A model generated the notes under the pieces. It was given only the letters and a program-made list of their open reading frames with translations. It was not told the DNA's origin and made no database searches. This document shows, in pieces, positions 1 to 14,777 of a DNA stretch of 64,000 nt (positions within the stretch are counted from its first letter, which is position 1; the number at the start of each line of letters is the position of its first letter). The translations under genes were made by a program, and so were the position numbers. Source of the stretch: Oscheius onirici (lineage: Eukaryota > Nematoda > Chromadorea > Rhabditida > Rhabditidae); assembly GCA_932521025.1 (NCBI GenBank), contig OW051468.1:2294064-2358063 (forward strand), in the 5' to 3' direction.

Positions 1-223
1 GAGGAAGCGGAACTTCTGAAATTTTGCTTCTCATTATTTTTCGATCGAAATCCTACCATTTCTTAGTCAATCCAAGCGAAGAAACCAGTCGAAAAACAAC
101 AGAATCAGACGCTTGAAACTTATTTACTCTCAAAGTACGCAATTTTACGTCTCTCATATTTTCATTGCGTACTCTCTTTCTATTACCCTCATTTCCTTTC
201 AATTTGACAAAAAATCTCCCAGT

Positions 224-229
224 TTTCAG
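224..229 (+). promoter_or_regulatory. 3' splice acceptor upstream of zfr start
   Basis: A TTTTCAG acceptor lies 42 bases before the zfr ATG with no matching donor visible upstream in the window. It is either the end of a 5'UTR intron or the spliced-leader trans-splice site. The 220 bases before it are AT-rich and hold no gene I can support. Confidence 0.55.
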
Positions 230-270
230 CTTCGTCTATGTGCATTCAGTAGAAGACTCTCCCGCCAAAA

Positions 271-4901
<4,631 letters not shown>

Positions 4902-4997
4902 TACTGTTTTGTGTTGAAATTTCCGATGATCTGCGATAGTCTAGACAATTCATTCCTGTTTCTCTTTATCGTTGAAAATGAAAATCTCATTGTCTTT

Positions 4998-7900
4998 TTA
5001 TGGTAACCCGCTTGCAGTCAAATTGGCCGGTCTGTATTGAAGGTCGATGGGCTTGCGATCGTCGTAGAGCGTCGGAGCCTGGGTTTATTTTTGTTAGACA
5101 TCTTTTCATTTGATTTACCTGTAAGAGGATGATGACAGTTCCGACGAAGCAAGCCATTGAGAATATGAGCAAAAAGAGTCTGTCCAGCACCATGGCGACG
5201 TACTTCCAGTCCTCGTCAATCTGGAAGAGAGCAGGTTTGACAGAAAAACAACTGTACCTTATCGTCTCGATCCTTCTTCTTCAAAAGTTCCGCAATGAAG
5301 CAAATGTTCTCGAAAGCTTTGACCACTTGAGGAGAGTAGTACAGTTTCTGGATCCTGTCATCCAGAACCATTCCACCGGCTCCTCTTCCCACGTCTCGAC
5401 TCACACGATGCTCGTGATAGTTCAGTGGAATTTTGCCGTCCAGGGTGGCAGGGCCACCCTGTTGTCGTCTTGTACTGACTCTTCTGAACGACTCTTCAGA
5501 ATCATCCAGTGGTCGTCTCATGAAAAGAATCTTTGGTAGCCACTTGAGAAAGACGAGCTTGACCCATTTTGGCATCAAATGTGTTGTTGGAGTTCGCCAG
5601 TGGAGATTTAGAGCTGAAAAAATGGTCGATTCGAACAAAAAATACAAAAGGCTGGAGGTCTGGGGGTATCGGGAAGGCTGAACAGTCTCGAACTGCTCAC
5701 TGGTGCGATCCGGCCACTGCGACGCGCGGAGGTTTCTGCCTGCTCCCTTTCGGGCCTGAGCCGTACACCTCTCCTTGTCCGCCCGGGACACCCGACCCTC
5801 CGATCGGGAACCCCTAGCGACGCCTCGCTTGGCTTGGACACCCGGTCAATCACAGTCGTGACTGCCCAGAACTCCTCCCCTCACTCCATCCACTCCAGTC
5901 TACTGCCTAGACACTGGCTCATAGGCGCCCGCCACGAAGCCCAGTGGTTTTCGCTTTTTGCGATTGAGAGACATAGGGGAAGGGAGCGTAATGCATTGAG
6001 ATAGGACTAGTTTGTACCGAGGGAGGTTTTGTTAGGTTAGCACATCCGCCTAGAGCTTCATATTCCAACAAAAGACGGTCGTGAACTGCCCAGAATTTAG
6101 GTCTTTTCCAATCCCCTGATACTCTCAACTAGACTCTGTCCCACTAGTTCAGAGACTGAACTTCAGTCATCCTTTCAAACACACTCTCTCTGTCACTTTG
6201 TCCTTGTCCATATTCTGAGCACCCTCTTCAACTTTTCCTCTGTCCCTCAAGACTAAGACTCTGTCTCTTTCCACTAGTAACTCTCCCACCGATTCAAGTC
6301 AACACTTGTCTCCAACAGCGATGCTCGTCTCTACAGCGATTCCACCAAGACAAGCAGCAGTCTACCCGAACAAGAAGACATCCCCAATCAAGAGGCTATC
6401 TTGACGATTCGGTCAGGATGTCACCTGTTGGATGAGAAAAAGATGGGCAGTGGTCGAGACCTGAGAGCGGAGAAAGATTCCAAGATCTACATGATACCCC
6501 TCGAAGCCATCAAATAAAATTGAAATAGAAATTGTTCCTATACTGTCATTCTTCCAAAAAATACTAGTCCAGTACTGTTTATGACCCGTCCATATCACAC
6601 TGTTCTCATCCAAATTCCGGAAAGCTCCGTTCTTTTTTCTCAGTAACTGTTTCTTGCCAATTGATCCACCTCGACAAGAACAAGCCTTTTCCTCTGTGCC
6701 TCAAGACTAAGACTCTGTCTCTAAGCCTTCTTATAGAGAGTTGTCCCCTTCAATTCAAAAAGAAAACGTACAAACTGCGGTAACCACTACCGAAAGTATG
6801 GCCCTGTTTCTAGGTCAAGACTCTCACACTGTCCCACTGATTCAGTCAATCAGTCAGCTTCTCAAACATACTGTTCCTGTACTGCATGTGTCTCCTTGTC
6901 CCCTTCAATCCTTCATAAATCAATTCCCAGTTAGTAGTTAGCTTTTAGTAAGGACAAAACTGTAGTCTACTGTAATTTCAGAGAGTGAGAGTGAAAACTT
7001 ACAGACTACGGTAACGACAACTGACAGTGTGACCATGACCATAGTGAACAGAAGGTATTTTCCGATCAGAGGGAGAGTGATTGATGTGGCCGGGATAATT
7101 TCTGTCTGAAAACCAAAATTTTAAACTTTCCACACAAATAAAACCAACCAGAAGCAAGAAGAAGATGGTCAGGGCTACAAGAATGGAGATACATAATGTG
7201 ACCTTTTCTCCAGAATCCGATGGAAGGTAGAAGACGAGAATTGTGAGGAAGCTGATTCCGACACAGGGAAAGACGAGATTTACGGTATAGAAGAGAGGCT
7301 TTCGACGGAGCTGGAGGTAGTACATGATGTCGATGTAGGCACTCTGAGGACAGCAGCTTGGATAGTTTTTGGAACGACGTCGTGCCACGCGGGACATGAT
7401 GTCCCATTCGACTGAGGGGTAGTAGTCGGAGAGATCTGGAAATCAGATAGAGAGTCTGGAAGAGATCTACAAACTACAGTATACTGTAGTTAGCTAGAGT
7501 GAGGAAGAGAGTACAGTATTCAGTGGTAGGGTCACAGTCTAGGTACTGTAGAAATGAGTCAGAACAGAGAGACAGGAGAGTGCAAAAGTTCCAGAACATT
7601 GAAGAAGAACTACAGTAATCTTCTGGTTCAGTAGACTACTGTAGACAATATTATCTGTCCTGTACTCTCTGTCAAGGAAAAGAGTACAGGGCAGAATACT
7701 CTGGATATGACAGGTACAGTAACCAAGTAGACCAGAAAATTAATTTCGTTCTTCCTTCATATATTTGATCAAAAAAGGGACAGGTCAAATGGACTAGCTG
7801 AAGGGTTACTGTAGTCTACAAAAGTATAAGGAGGTAGGGTCTGGTTCAGTCCAGTGAACTGGGTCAGGGTAAATAGTATACGGTACTCTCTTCCAAAATC

Positions 7901-9673
7901 GGACCGTCATTCTCATCGCAGGCAAGAAGGTCATCCCAGACGGATTTCAGTAAAATGATGAGGATTCGAAGATAGAAAAACTCTTCCCTGCAGAATATAT
8001 TTTCTGAGTTAGGATTTAGATAAAGATAAAAAGTCAATAGAATGACCCACTGAACTGGATCTGAGGTTACTGTAAACGAGCGGATCAGATTGATGATAGT
8101 CTTGGCACAAAAGTACCGTACTAGACAGAGAGACGAATCAGAACAGAAGAACAAAAAAACCTTAATAGTAGAACACAAAACTTACCGATTCCCTCATCAG
8201 CAATGGTAATATTGTCAGCCACACCACTCTCATTGATCTCTTCCTCATAGCGGACATTATGCTCCAATAGTTCCAGATTCAGCAAATTCTCCGAATAGGT
8301 CCATGATCCGAACTTTAGATGACACTGCTGCTCATCGAATGGGAACCATCGGACGTCTATTTGGCACATACTGGAAAGATTTTGTCTCTCTGTCCCTTTG
8401 TCTCACAAACCTCTTAAAAATCGCCGGAGGCTCCCATGTGACCTCTCCAGAATAATGAAGAGTAGCCTTTGTCGCGATCGTAATGTTATACGTACTATCC
8501 GCACTGAAATCGGGTAACCGTAATTTCAAAACTTTCAAACTTGTTGTAAAGAACGATATCCGGAACCCAGATCATCTCATACGGTACGTAGAGGACACTC
8601 ACTCCACCGTAATTCTTTGGATTCCAGGCCAGTTTTGGATCGTACCAGACCTGTTTGAGCCAGACGGAACAGGTCATGATTTGGTCGATTTCATGCTGTA
8701 GAAGAAATTAGAAAAAAAAGGAAAGGGAACTTACGACATCGATGATTTGACTGAGACGCAGCTTCAGTTTGATTGTTATGGGCTCGTGGGGACTTTTGGC
8801 CGGCCTGGAAGCTCACTGGATAATTCGATTGTCATAGATTGGATCAGATAACGATACAGGGACTGGGTGGGAGCAAGTCAATTTGTAAGGTTTAGATAAC
8901 AAGTTATTTTTGAACTTGGAGTTTTTACAGACTTTGGCTTATATTGTGTTAGAGACAAGTATAAAATTATAGAAAACAAGGTTGGCAACACCCTTCCAGG
9001 GCTAAAGTTACCTACTGTCCCCCATTTTTTCCTTCGCCTGAATCACTTGAAAACCGTTTCTGTATGGGAACTACCAAAATCAGAGGCAAAGTCTTCGCAC
9101 TTGTTTGTCTCCCAATAGTGACTTGTCTAAACTTGTTAAACTAACTCTTTCCCCTAATTGTGCGCACAAATTGCTCCATTTTGATTGCCAATTAAAGCTT
9201 CCGACAGACAGACAATCCCCTGATTTTTAGGGTAAACTGCAACAATTCAAACTGATTTTTTGATTTTTCAACGGTGAATTGGCGCGCTACCCTGAAATCA
9301 GGGGTTTGTGGTTCTCGAAGCAAAATATTTATGAGTTACTGTTGCGTTTTTTAACAGACTTTATCCACAGAATCTTCTGAACAGTCTCTGTTTAGGGAGT
9401 ACAAAAAGACACATTCTGTCTCCCTGTAGTCAGACAATTGATCCGTAACAGGGAGACAGTAGAAACTGATCAAATATTCTCTGCTCACAATCAGAGACTA
9501 GAGAGAGATACAGTAGAGAGTAAGAACTGATCAACTATCCAGAGAATCTTCTAGACTCACCTTCTGTGTCTGTTATAATTAACCATCAAATCATCGTAGA
9601 GTCTCTTCGCGTCCTCATTAGCAGCCACCGCGAGTAGAAAACTGCTCAAAATTATATGCAAAAACGGCTTCAT
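4998..9673 (-). CDS. unc-38: Nicotinic acetylcholine receptor alpha-type subunit, UNC-38-like
   Basis: Ten exons in transcript order: 9673-9561, 8804-8735, 8695-8541, 8503-8411, 8370-8186, 7435-7149, 7105-7003, 5613-5258, 5220-5119 and 5078-4998. All phases close (about 514 residues). A signal peptide ([18 protein letters not shown]) is followed by the ligand-binding domain, the Cys-loop ([15 protein letters not shown], near residue 146) and vicinal cysteines (YPSCCPQ, near 233), which mark an alpha subunit. TM1, TM2 (preceded by SGEK, the cation-selective type), TM3, a cytoplasmic loop and TM4 complete the pentameric ligand-gated channel. The closest protein I remember is C. elegans UNC-38 of the levamisole-sensitive muscle receptor. 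Exon 3 ends at VLYN; the alternative downstream donor would break the conserved NNADS motif. An acceptor (ATTCAG) sits 15 bases before the ATG. Confidence 0.93.
5648..5945 (-). ncRNA. 7SL RNA (signal recognition particle RNA)
   Basis: A GC-rich block of about 298 nt (metazoan 7SL is about 300 nt) lies in the unc-38 intron 5614-7002, on the same strand. Read on the minus strand it follows metazoan 7SL in order. The 5' Alu-domain start is CTGGGC...GTGGCG, followed by GGAGTTCTGGGC and then ACCGGGTGTCC. The helix-8 signature is a GAAA tetraloop in CCCGAAAGGG directly followed by AGCAGG and AAACC. Then comes GGATCGCACCAGTGA, and the 3' end AGACCTCCAGCC runs into TTTT, a Pol III terminator (5646-5649). 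The RNA scaffolds SRP proteins for co-translational targeting to the ER. The exact ends are uncertain by a few bases. Confidence 0.9.
6064..6100 (-). repeat. Possible fragment of 7SL RNA
   Basis: About 20 bases on the minus strand (ATTCTGGGCAGTTCACGAC) nearly repeat the 7SL segment TTCTGGGCAGTCACGAC at 5856-5875, with one inserted T. The similarity stops on both sides. It could be a relic of a second copy or chance. Confidence 0.3.
9089..9215 (-). repeat. Dispersed repeat, copy A (inverted partner at 18.4 kb)
   Basis: About 95 bases in unc-38 intron 1 match the reverse complement of 18425-18520 with roughly nine bases in ten identical by eye, including the blocks ATGGAGCAA, CACAATTA and TAACAAGTTTAGACAAG. 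Neither copy has an open frame or terminal repeats that I can define. Confidence 0.75.
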
Positions 9674-10616
9674 CTTTTTCTCCTCATCTGAATATTTCTT
9701 AGAATTCGAATAAATTTTAAACTGGAGACAAAGGAGGCGCAAATGAAATTGTCGGCCCGTATTAGTCCTCTCCAGGGGGCCGAGAAGAATCGCCTAAGAC
9801 CCCCGAAAATCCGGCCGAGTTGTAACAGGAATCAATAGAAGAGGGATGGAGCGGGAGCCAGCTGCTATCACGCATTCTTATGCCTTTGGAAATACACAAT
9901 TTATTAACAAAAAGTGATTTGAATAGAGATCTGTATCATAGAAAGATTAGAGGATAGATGGTTGTTATGTTGGCCCGTCGTCGATTGGCAGAGCTTTGAC
10001 ACGTTCGTTCTGGACCTCAAAATGTGAGAATTAGTCGTGTTCAAGCTGGTCAGAATCGTGGGAAGCGCTCAATTTAAAAGTTTTAGAAATGTTGTCTGTA
10101 CAGAACGAAAGTTACCTCGCCAATTGTATCCTATTTGACTGGAGCCATTTTTAGACGCACTATTGTTTTTGGCCTATTGTGAAATAAAATGTCTAATGAA
10201 AGGTTTTGGGCCTTTGATCCATGACTCTATCCTTTCTTCGCACTCTCGCATTTCTCCTGACTTTACTGTTACTCTTCCCTACTCTGATACTCACTCGAAA
10301 TCGCAATGGCAAAATTAGCAGTGACTCTTCTTCAATTTGTCCAACTCTTTCGGATTCTGACATTTTAGGCAACAAGGATAACAAACACTCTTCCAGGACT
10401 AAAGTTTGAGATTCCTCGCCTTTATCGGTCTTCCTCGCCTTAAAAAATACTTCGTTTTGTGGCGGATCCATGTTCTAGACTGTTCTTGAATCCAGTTCAT
10501 TCTAACCTTGTCACCTCGCTCCAGTAACCTTCTGTAATAACCCTCGAAAAAAAAACTACCAAGTCGCAAGAAGTAAAGTTCGCGTACTTGCTTTCCCGGT
10601 CTCGACTTGTTAAAAA
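9674..10616. other. Intergenic region between unc-38 and the C2H2 gene
   Basis: This should contain the unc-38 promoter and the 3'UTR of the zinc-finger gene. A 92-codon minus-strand frame (10193-10471) starts with MDPPQNEV and is rich in Arg, Lys and Glu. It has no splice context or family resemblance that I can defend. Otherwise nothing is seen. Confidence 0.5.
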
Positions 10617-12699
10617 CTAATTGTGCTCACAAATCCGTTTTATCCTCAATTCTTTTTCAGACACGCCTTCACTCGACCATATTTTTCCGTTGCAATAATT
10701 TGAAAAACGCACTTCTTCAACAATTCCTTCCACGATATTCCTCAGCAGGTCCATGGATGAGCCAGCAATGTCCAGTCCTTTCAGCTCAACTTCCGGATCC
10801 GCCCCGTGCCTCGTCTAAATTTTATAATTTTCCACAAAAAATCAACGAAAACCTGTTCATGTCGCACCAGATGACTTCTTTTGCCGTAAAGCTGACCACA
10901 AATCTGGCAGGTGTAGCGTTTTTCGCCGCTATGAGTCCTCTCGTGGGCACGCTGTTGCGACGAGGAGACGAAGGCCTTTCCACAATCCCAGGTACAGACG
11001 TACGGCTTTTCTCCTAAAATTTATGAACTTATGTGAAAACAAGGAGTTTAAACAAGTACCTGAATGAGCTCGCAAATGACATTTCAGGGCTCCTTTGCGG
11101 GAAAACTTTTGATCACAGACTGTACAGGTAAAGGGCTTCTCACCGGCGTGCATTCGGCGATGGGCTTCAATTCGCGAGGGGTGCTGAAAATTGTTGATGT
11201 TATTTGATAGTTGTTGTTGAAGTTGCTGTCGCAAAGTTATAAAATTGAGCGTTTTGTAAGGCAGATGCTGGAACACACCAGTAGAACGTGTCTAACACTG
11301 AAGAAAATTGAATAAGGAAGCCCTCGATACTGCGTATGTTGACAAACTGAACGACAGGAAGAAGCTAGAGCTCGTGACTGGATTTTCCAAGCAATCGGTT
11401 CATAAAAATGTACCCTGATAATTTTCCTACAATCCGGACAGGGCCAAATCGTCGTCGAGCGCTGTTTCTTGTGAGCGACGTGGTCGACGGTCATGCCGAT
11501 TCTTCTTTGCTTAGCAACTTGCATCGCTATCGAATTCCGCGGTTTTTCGTTCTAGTTCAATTTTTAGTAGAAAATGCGAGGAAAATACCGAAAAGGGATA
11601 TGGATCAGTGACGTAGACGGTATTCAGTTCCTCGTCGACGTACTGATACTCGTCTTCGAGCAGCTCGTGGCCGGAAAAGATGGGATAGTTGCTGTCATCG
11701 GCAGCGTCCGTGGATATCACTACCTGGAAAACGGATGATAAATTAGGGCTGTAAAGTAAAATTTGCAAAATGAAAATGGTTCGAAAAGTGGCACAAAACA
11801 AAAATCGCTGTCTCTTCGACTTCTTGAAAGTTCCTATCTTCGAAAGTTTTCCACCTATTTTTTATATATGCTAGGAAAAATTCGTGATTCCGGGGCAAAG
11901 AAGCTCGGCGCTGAGAAAACTAGTATTTTGCCCAGAAATTCCAGCGGCCCATGCTTTCTACAGTCTCTACAACGCTAATTCATCAAATTTGAACGTCTTG
12001 ATGAGTTGTAGCCACAGTCTGTGGCTATCCGCAACTCGCATTATTCTGCAGATCTCAATAAAATTGGAATGTACATTGTACATTGAAAATATTCCAGAAA
12101 AGCCTCACCTCTTCTTGTTCTCCCAGCATCGACGGTCCCGGCTCGTCGAGATATTCCTCTCTGCGATACTCTTGCTTCATGTAGATGATCGGTTGTCCAT
12201 TCCTGTCCACATGCTCGATAATTTCACCCTCTTCTGCTCTGCCAAGCTCCGGCTCTGCTTCTTCCGCTCCGACGGGTTCCATCTCTCCAGCCACCGGAAC
12301 CTGGCTTGCCACGTCATACATCTGCTCATCTTCTTCGTAAAGCGGCACGACGAGACTAGCGGCTATAATATCCCTCAGTTTGATTTCGTCCGTGATTTTT
12401 CGCTTGAATTGGATGTCCTAAAACTTTTTGATCAACAAAATTGGGTAAAACTGGAGCTGTCAAGCCCTCAGCTCATATTTTGGTCTATTTTTGAATTACT
12501 GAAATTTTACCTGACAATCCTGATGATGGGCCAGGAAATGAGACGAGAGGGCCTGATAATTCAGGGCCGGATAGCTGCATTCGGCGCAGCAGTACTGAAA
12601 TGTGCCGAGGTGCCTATTCCAGATGTGTCCCTCTAGATTCTCGAGACTGGCAGCTTCGGTGGAACAGAGCGAACACTTGAAGGCCACGTATTCGCTCAT
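10617..12699 (-). CDS. C2H2 zinc-finger protein, probable transcription factor
   Basis: Seven exons: 12699-12511, 12417-12109, 11723-11589, 11509-11414, 11183-11060, 11013-10853 and 10814-10617, about 403 residues with phases closing. Two N-terminal Cys-rich fingers (FKCSLCSTEA..., QYCCAECSYP...) are followed by a long acidic region rich in Glu and Asp. Then come four tandem C2H2 fingers: CPDCRKIIR joined across an intron to HPSRIEAHRRMH, FTCTVCDQKFSRKG, YVCTWDCGKAFVSS and YTCQICGQLYGKRS, with HxGEKP or similar linkers. This architecture indicates sequence-specific DNA binding in the nucleus. The acceptor of exon 4 (AAG before CAAAGAAG) was chosen because it alone keeps phase. The last exon rests on phase and an in-frame stop. 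I cannot name an orthologue. Confidence 0.8.
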
Positions 12700-12704
12700 T
12701 TTTA

Positions 12705-12711
12705 CTGAAAA
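12705..12711 (-). promoter_or_regulatory. Probable trans-splice acceptor of the C2H2 gene
   Basis: On the minus strand TTTTCAG ends five bases before the ATG at 12699, with no local donor. This is the usual spacing for spliced-leader addition in nematodes. Confidence 0.6.
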
Positions 12712-13426
12712 CACATTTTTTGCATAAAAAGAGCTAAAAGAGGGGTGGAGGAGTCAAAGAGTAAACTAGATAGGCGTGGAACGGAAAACAATACGTAGAA
12801 GGGCTTTATGATGTGAAATGAGCAAATTCTCATGTTTTCTCGCTTCTTTCTCGTATGTTTCGCATAAAATTCGGAAAATACGTTGGAACTGAGATAAATT
12901 TAGGTAGAGAAATGAGAAAAGTAGCTGAACATTGGAGGACTTGCAGCTTAGATAACGGTTAGAAATAAATATGCTTGTTTTTTCATGAAAAACGAGACTA
13001 AAATTGACCAAAATCACAGAAAATCGCAGTAAAACATGAAGAAAAGAGTAGACAATTGTGATTGGTCGATCTCAAGATTGCCGCCATAAAATCCAATTAC
13101 AGTACATCCACGCATCGTTAAAATTTCCAGATCGTTCAAATTCCAGGTCACACCCGTGCAGTCTCATCGCCCGCTGTGAATAACCTGCAGTCATTTTACT
13201 TTCCCCTAGATGGAAAAGCAGAACTTTGAGGTAAGCGGGAAAACGCGACACTGCGCAAGCAGAGGTTGTGGAAATTTGAAAAGGTTTTCTTAGAAAAAAG
13301 CAATAACTTTCATGATCTTTGAAGATGTTGATTACAAAGTTGTAGACCAAAAAATACCAATTTTTATATAGGACTGGAAAAGCATCTTTATTACCAGCAG
13401 AAACAAGCACCCACTTTTACCACCGA
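12712..13426. other. Intergenic region
   Basis: No gene seen. It includes half of the palindrome motif described elsewhere (TACAAAGTTGTAGACC near 13336). At 13387-13392 there is an AATAAA on the minus strand, 35 bases past the hydratase stop, the likely poly(A) signal of that gene. Confidence 0.6.
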
Positions 13427-14421
13427 CTACTTCTTTTTCACGACGGCAGCCAGCTGCTTCTCGACGGCCTTCTTCTGGTCAGAACCTCCCCAAACCGACA
13501 GTATAACTTCTAAACGCCAATTTTAGTCAAATAACTTCCGATACTGACCCAATTCCTTGTCTTTCCCACTCAAAACCCCGCTGAGCATTCGTTTTTGGGC
13601 TTGAACCACTGCCGGGGAAAATTTAGCGAGCGAGTTGATGAACTTTTCGGTCCCTTCTCGACTCTCGACCACTTCATCCAGCCAACCGATGGCTTTTGCC
13701 TCAGAGGCTGACAACAGAGGAGCTGTCACCATGAGTTTCAAAGCAGTGGAACGACCGACAGTCTCTTGGAGCCAGCTGGCTCCGCCCCAGCTGGGAACTA
13801 TTCCCATTATTGCCTGCATGAAGCCCATCTGAAAACAAGCTTTTGTTATAAAAAAAGAAATTATCAAGACCTTTGAATCTTTATGAGCGATACGAATGTC
13901 ACAAGCTGTGGCGATTTCAGTCGCTCCGCCGAGACAGTGTCCGTGAATGTTGGCGACGATGAGGGGAGGACTGCTGCGAAGAGCTGAGAGAGTTTCGGAC
14001 ATGTAGAGGAACATGGCTGATCCGAGAGAGGGAGTGGACAGCTGGAAGAGAAGGGCTGACTGACTGACTGACTGACCTCATTGATCATTCCCAGATCAGC
14101 TCCACTACAGAAAGACTTTCCGACTCCCTCGACCACCACCACTGCCAGATCCTCTCCTCTGCCTATCTCTTCGGCTCTCTCCCTCAGTTCCAACATCATC
14201 TGACCCGAAAGACAGTTATTCTTCTCCGGTCGATCCAGAACCAGTCGTCCGACTGAACCATCTCTCTCCAGACGAACTTTTCCTCCCTGCCAGCGATTCA
14301 GGACATCTGAGAGTTCGGCTGGAGCTGGTCGAAGACTCTTTAGAGAAAATTGTTCGAGAAAATTCTCAAAACAAACCATTTTGGATTTTTGAATGTGGGA
14401 AGCCAGACGTCTGATGAGCAT
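13427..14421 (-). CDS. Enoyl-CoA hydratase/isomerase family protein, ECHDC1-like (ethylmalonyl-CoA decarboxylase type)
   Basis: Four exons: 14421-14077, 14041-13871, 13828-13549 and 13509-13427, about 292 residues. The crotonase fold shows both oxyanion-hole segments, SFCSGADLG and HGHCLGGATEIATACD, followed by MGIVPSWGG. ECHDC1-like traits are the GKVRLERDG start of the core, SGQMMLEL, IPSWGG and the C-terminal LSVWGG. In animals ECHDC1 decarboxylates ethylmalonyl-CoA in the cytosol. The first 15 residues (MLIRRLASHIQKSKM) are basic and could be a mitochondrial presequence, so location is open. The gene is 357 bases downstream of unc-11 on the same strand. I recall C32E8.9 beside unc-11 in C. 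elegans, which would be the orthologue. Intron 1 starts with a (GTCA)n run. Confidence 0.88.
14056..14076 (-). repeat. (GTCA)n run at a splice donor
   Basis: Five tandem GTCA units begin exactly at the donor of hydratase intron 1, so the donor GTCAGT is itself part of the repeat. The same arrangement is greatly expanded in the BPI gene at 60.5-60.7 kb. Confidence 0.9.
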
Positions 14422-14777
14422 ACCACAAGCAGAGGGAGAAGCGTATAGTTCTAGTTGTTTTTGAACGGAAAACTACAGTAAGATAGTCCATTAAGAAAAC
14501 TTATCCATGCTTTCTGAGAAAAATATATGAAAGAATCGTATAAATCCTTTATATAGACGGAATATACATTAGCACAGTTCTATCAAGGACGGAAGAGTTT
14601 TGTGGAAAAATCTTGCACAAAAAATGACAATAAATAGAGAATAAATACTACGAAAAGCTTCATGTATTCACATTATATGCCTTTTTTTTATAAAAAAAAG
14701 TATCTTTTTGGAGATAGTGGTCGAGAGTGAGTGTTATGCAAAGTTTGTTTCGTGTTGAGAGAATTATGGCGGTTCTT

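Noticed and set aside
5614-7002. Coding exon in the GC-rich part of the unc-38 intron
   Set aside because: The GC-rich block is 7SL RNA, and exons 7 and 8 join in phase directly across the TM3-loop boundary.
10193-10471. 92-codon minus-strand frame MDPPQNEV... as an extra exon of the C2H2 gene
   Set aside because: The preceding exon already ends in an in-frame stop at 10617 and no acceptor joins this frame convincingly.
11184-11413. Additional exon in the C2H2 gene (VLDTFYW...)
   Set aside because: Skipping it gives CPDCRKIIR-HPSRIEAHRRMH with exact C2H2 spacing (12 residues between C and H), whereas including it breaks the finger.
11884-12636. 250-codon plus-strand frame
   Set aside because: It is antisense to the acidic and zinc-finger exons of the C2H2 gene; its composition is that of a reverse-complement shadow.
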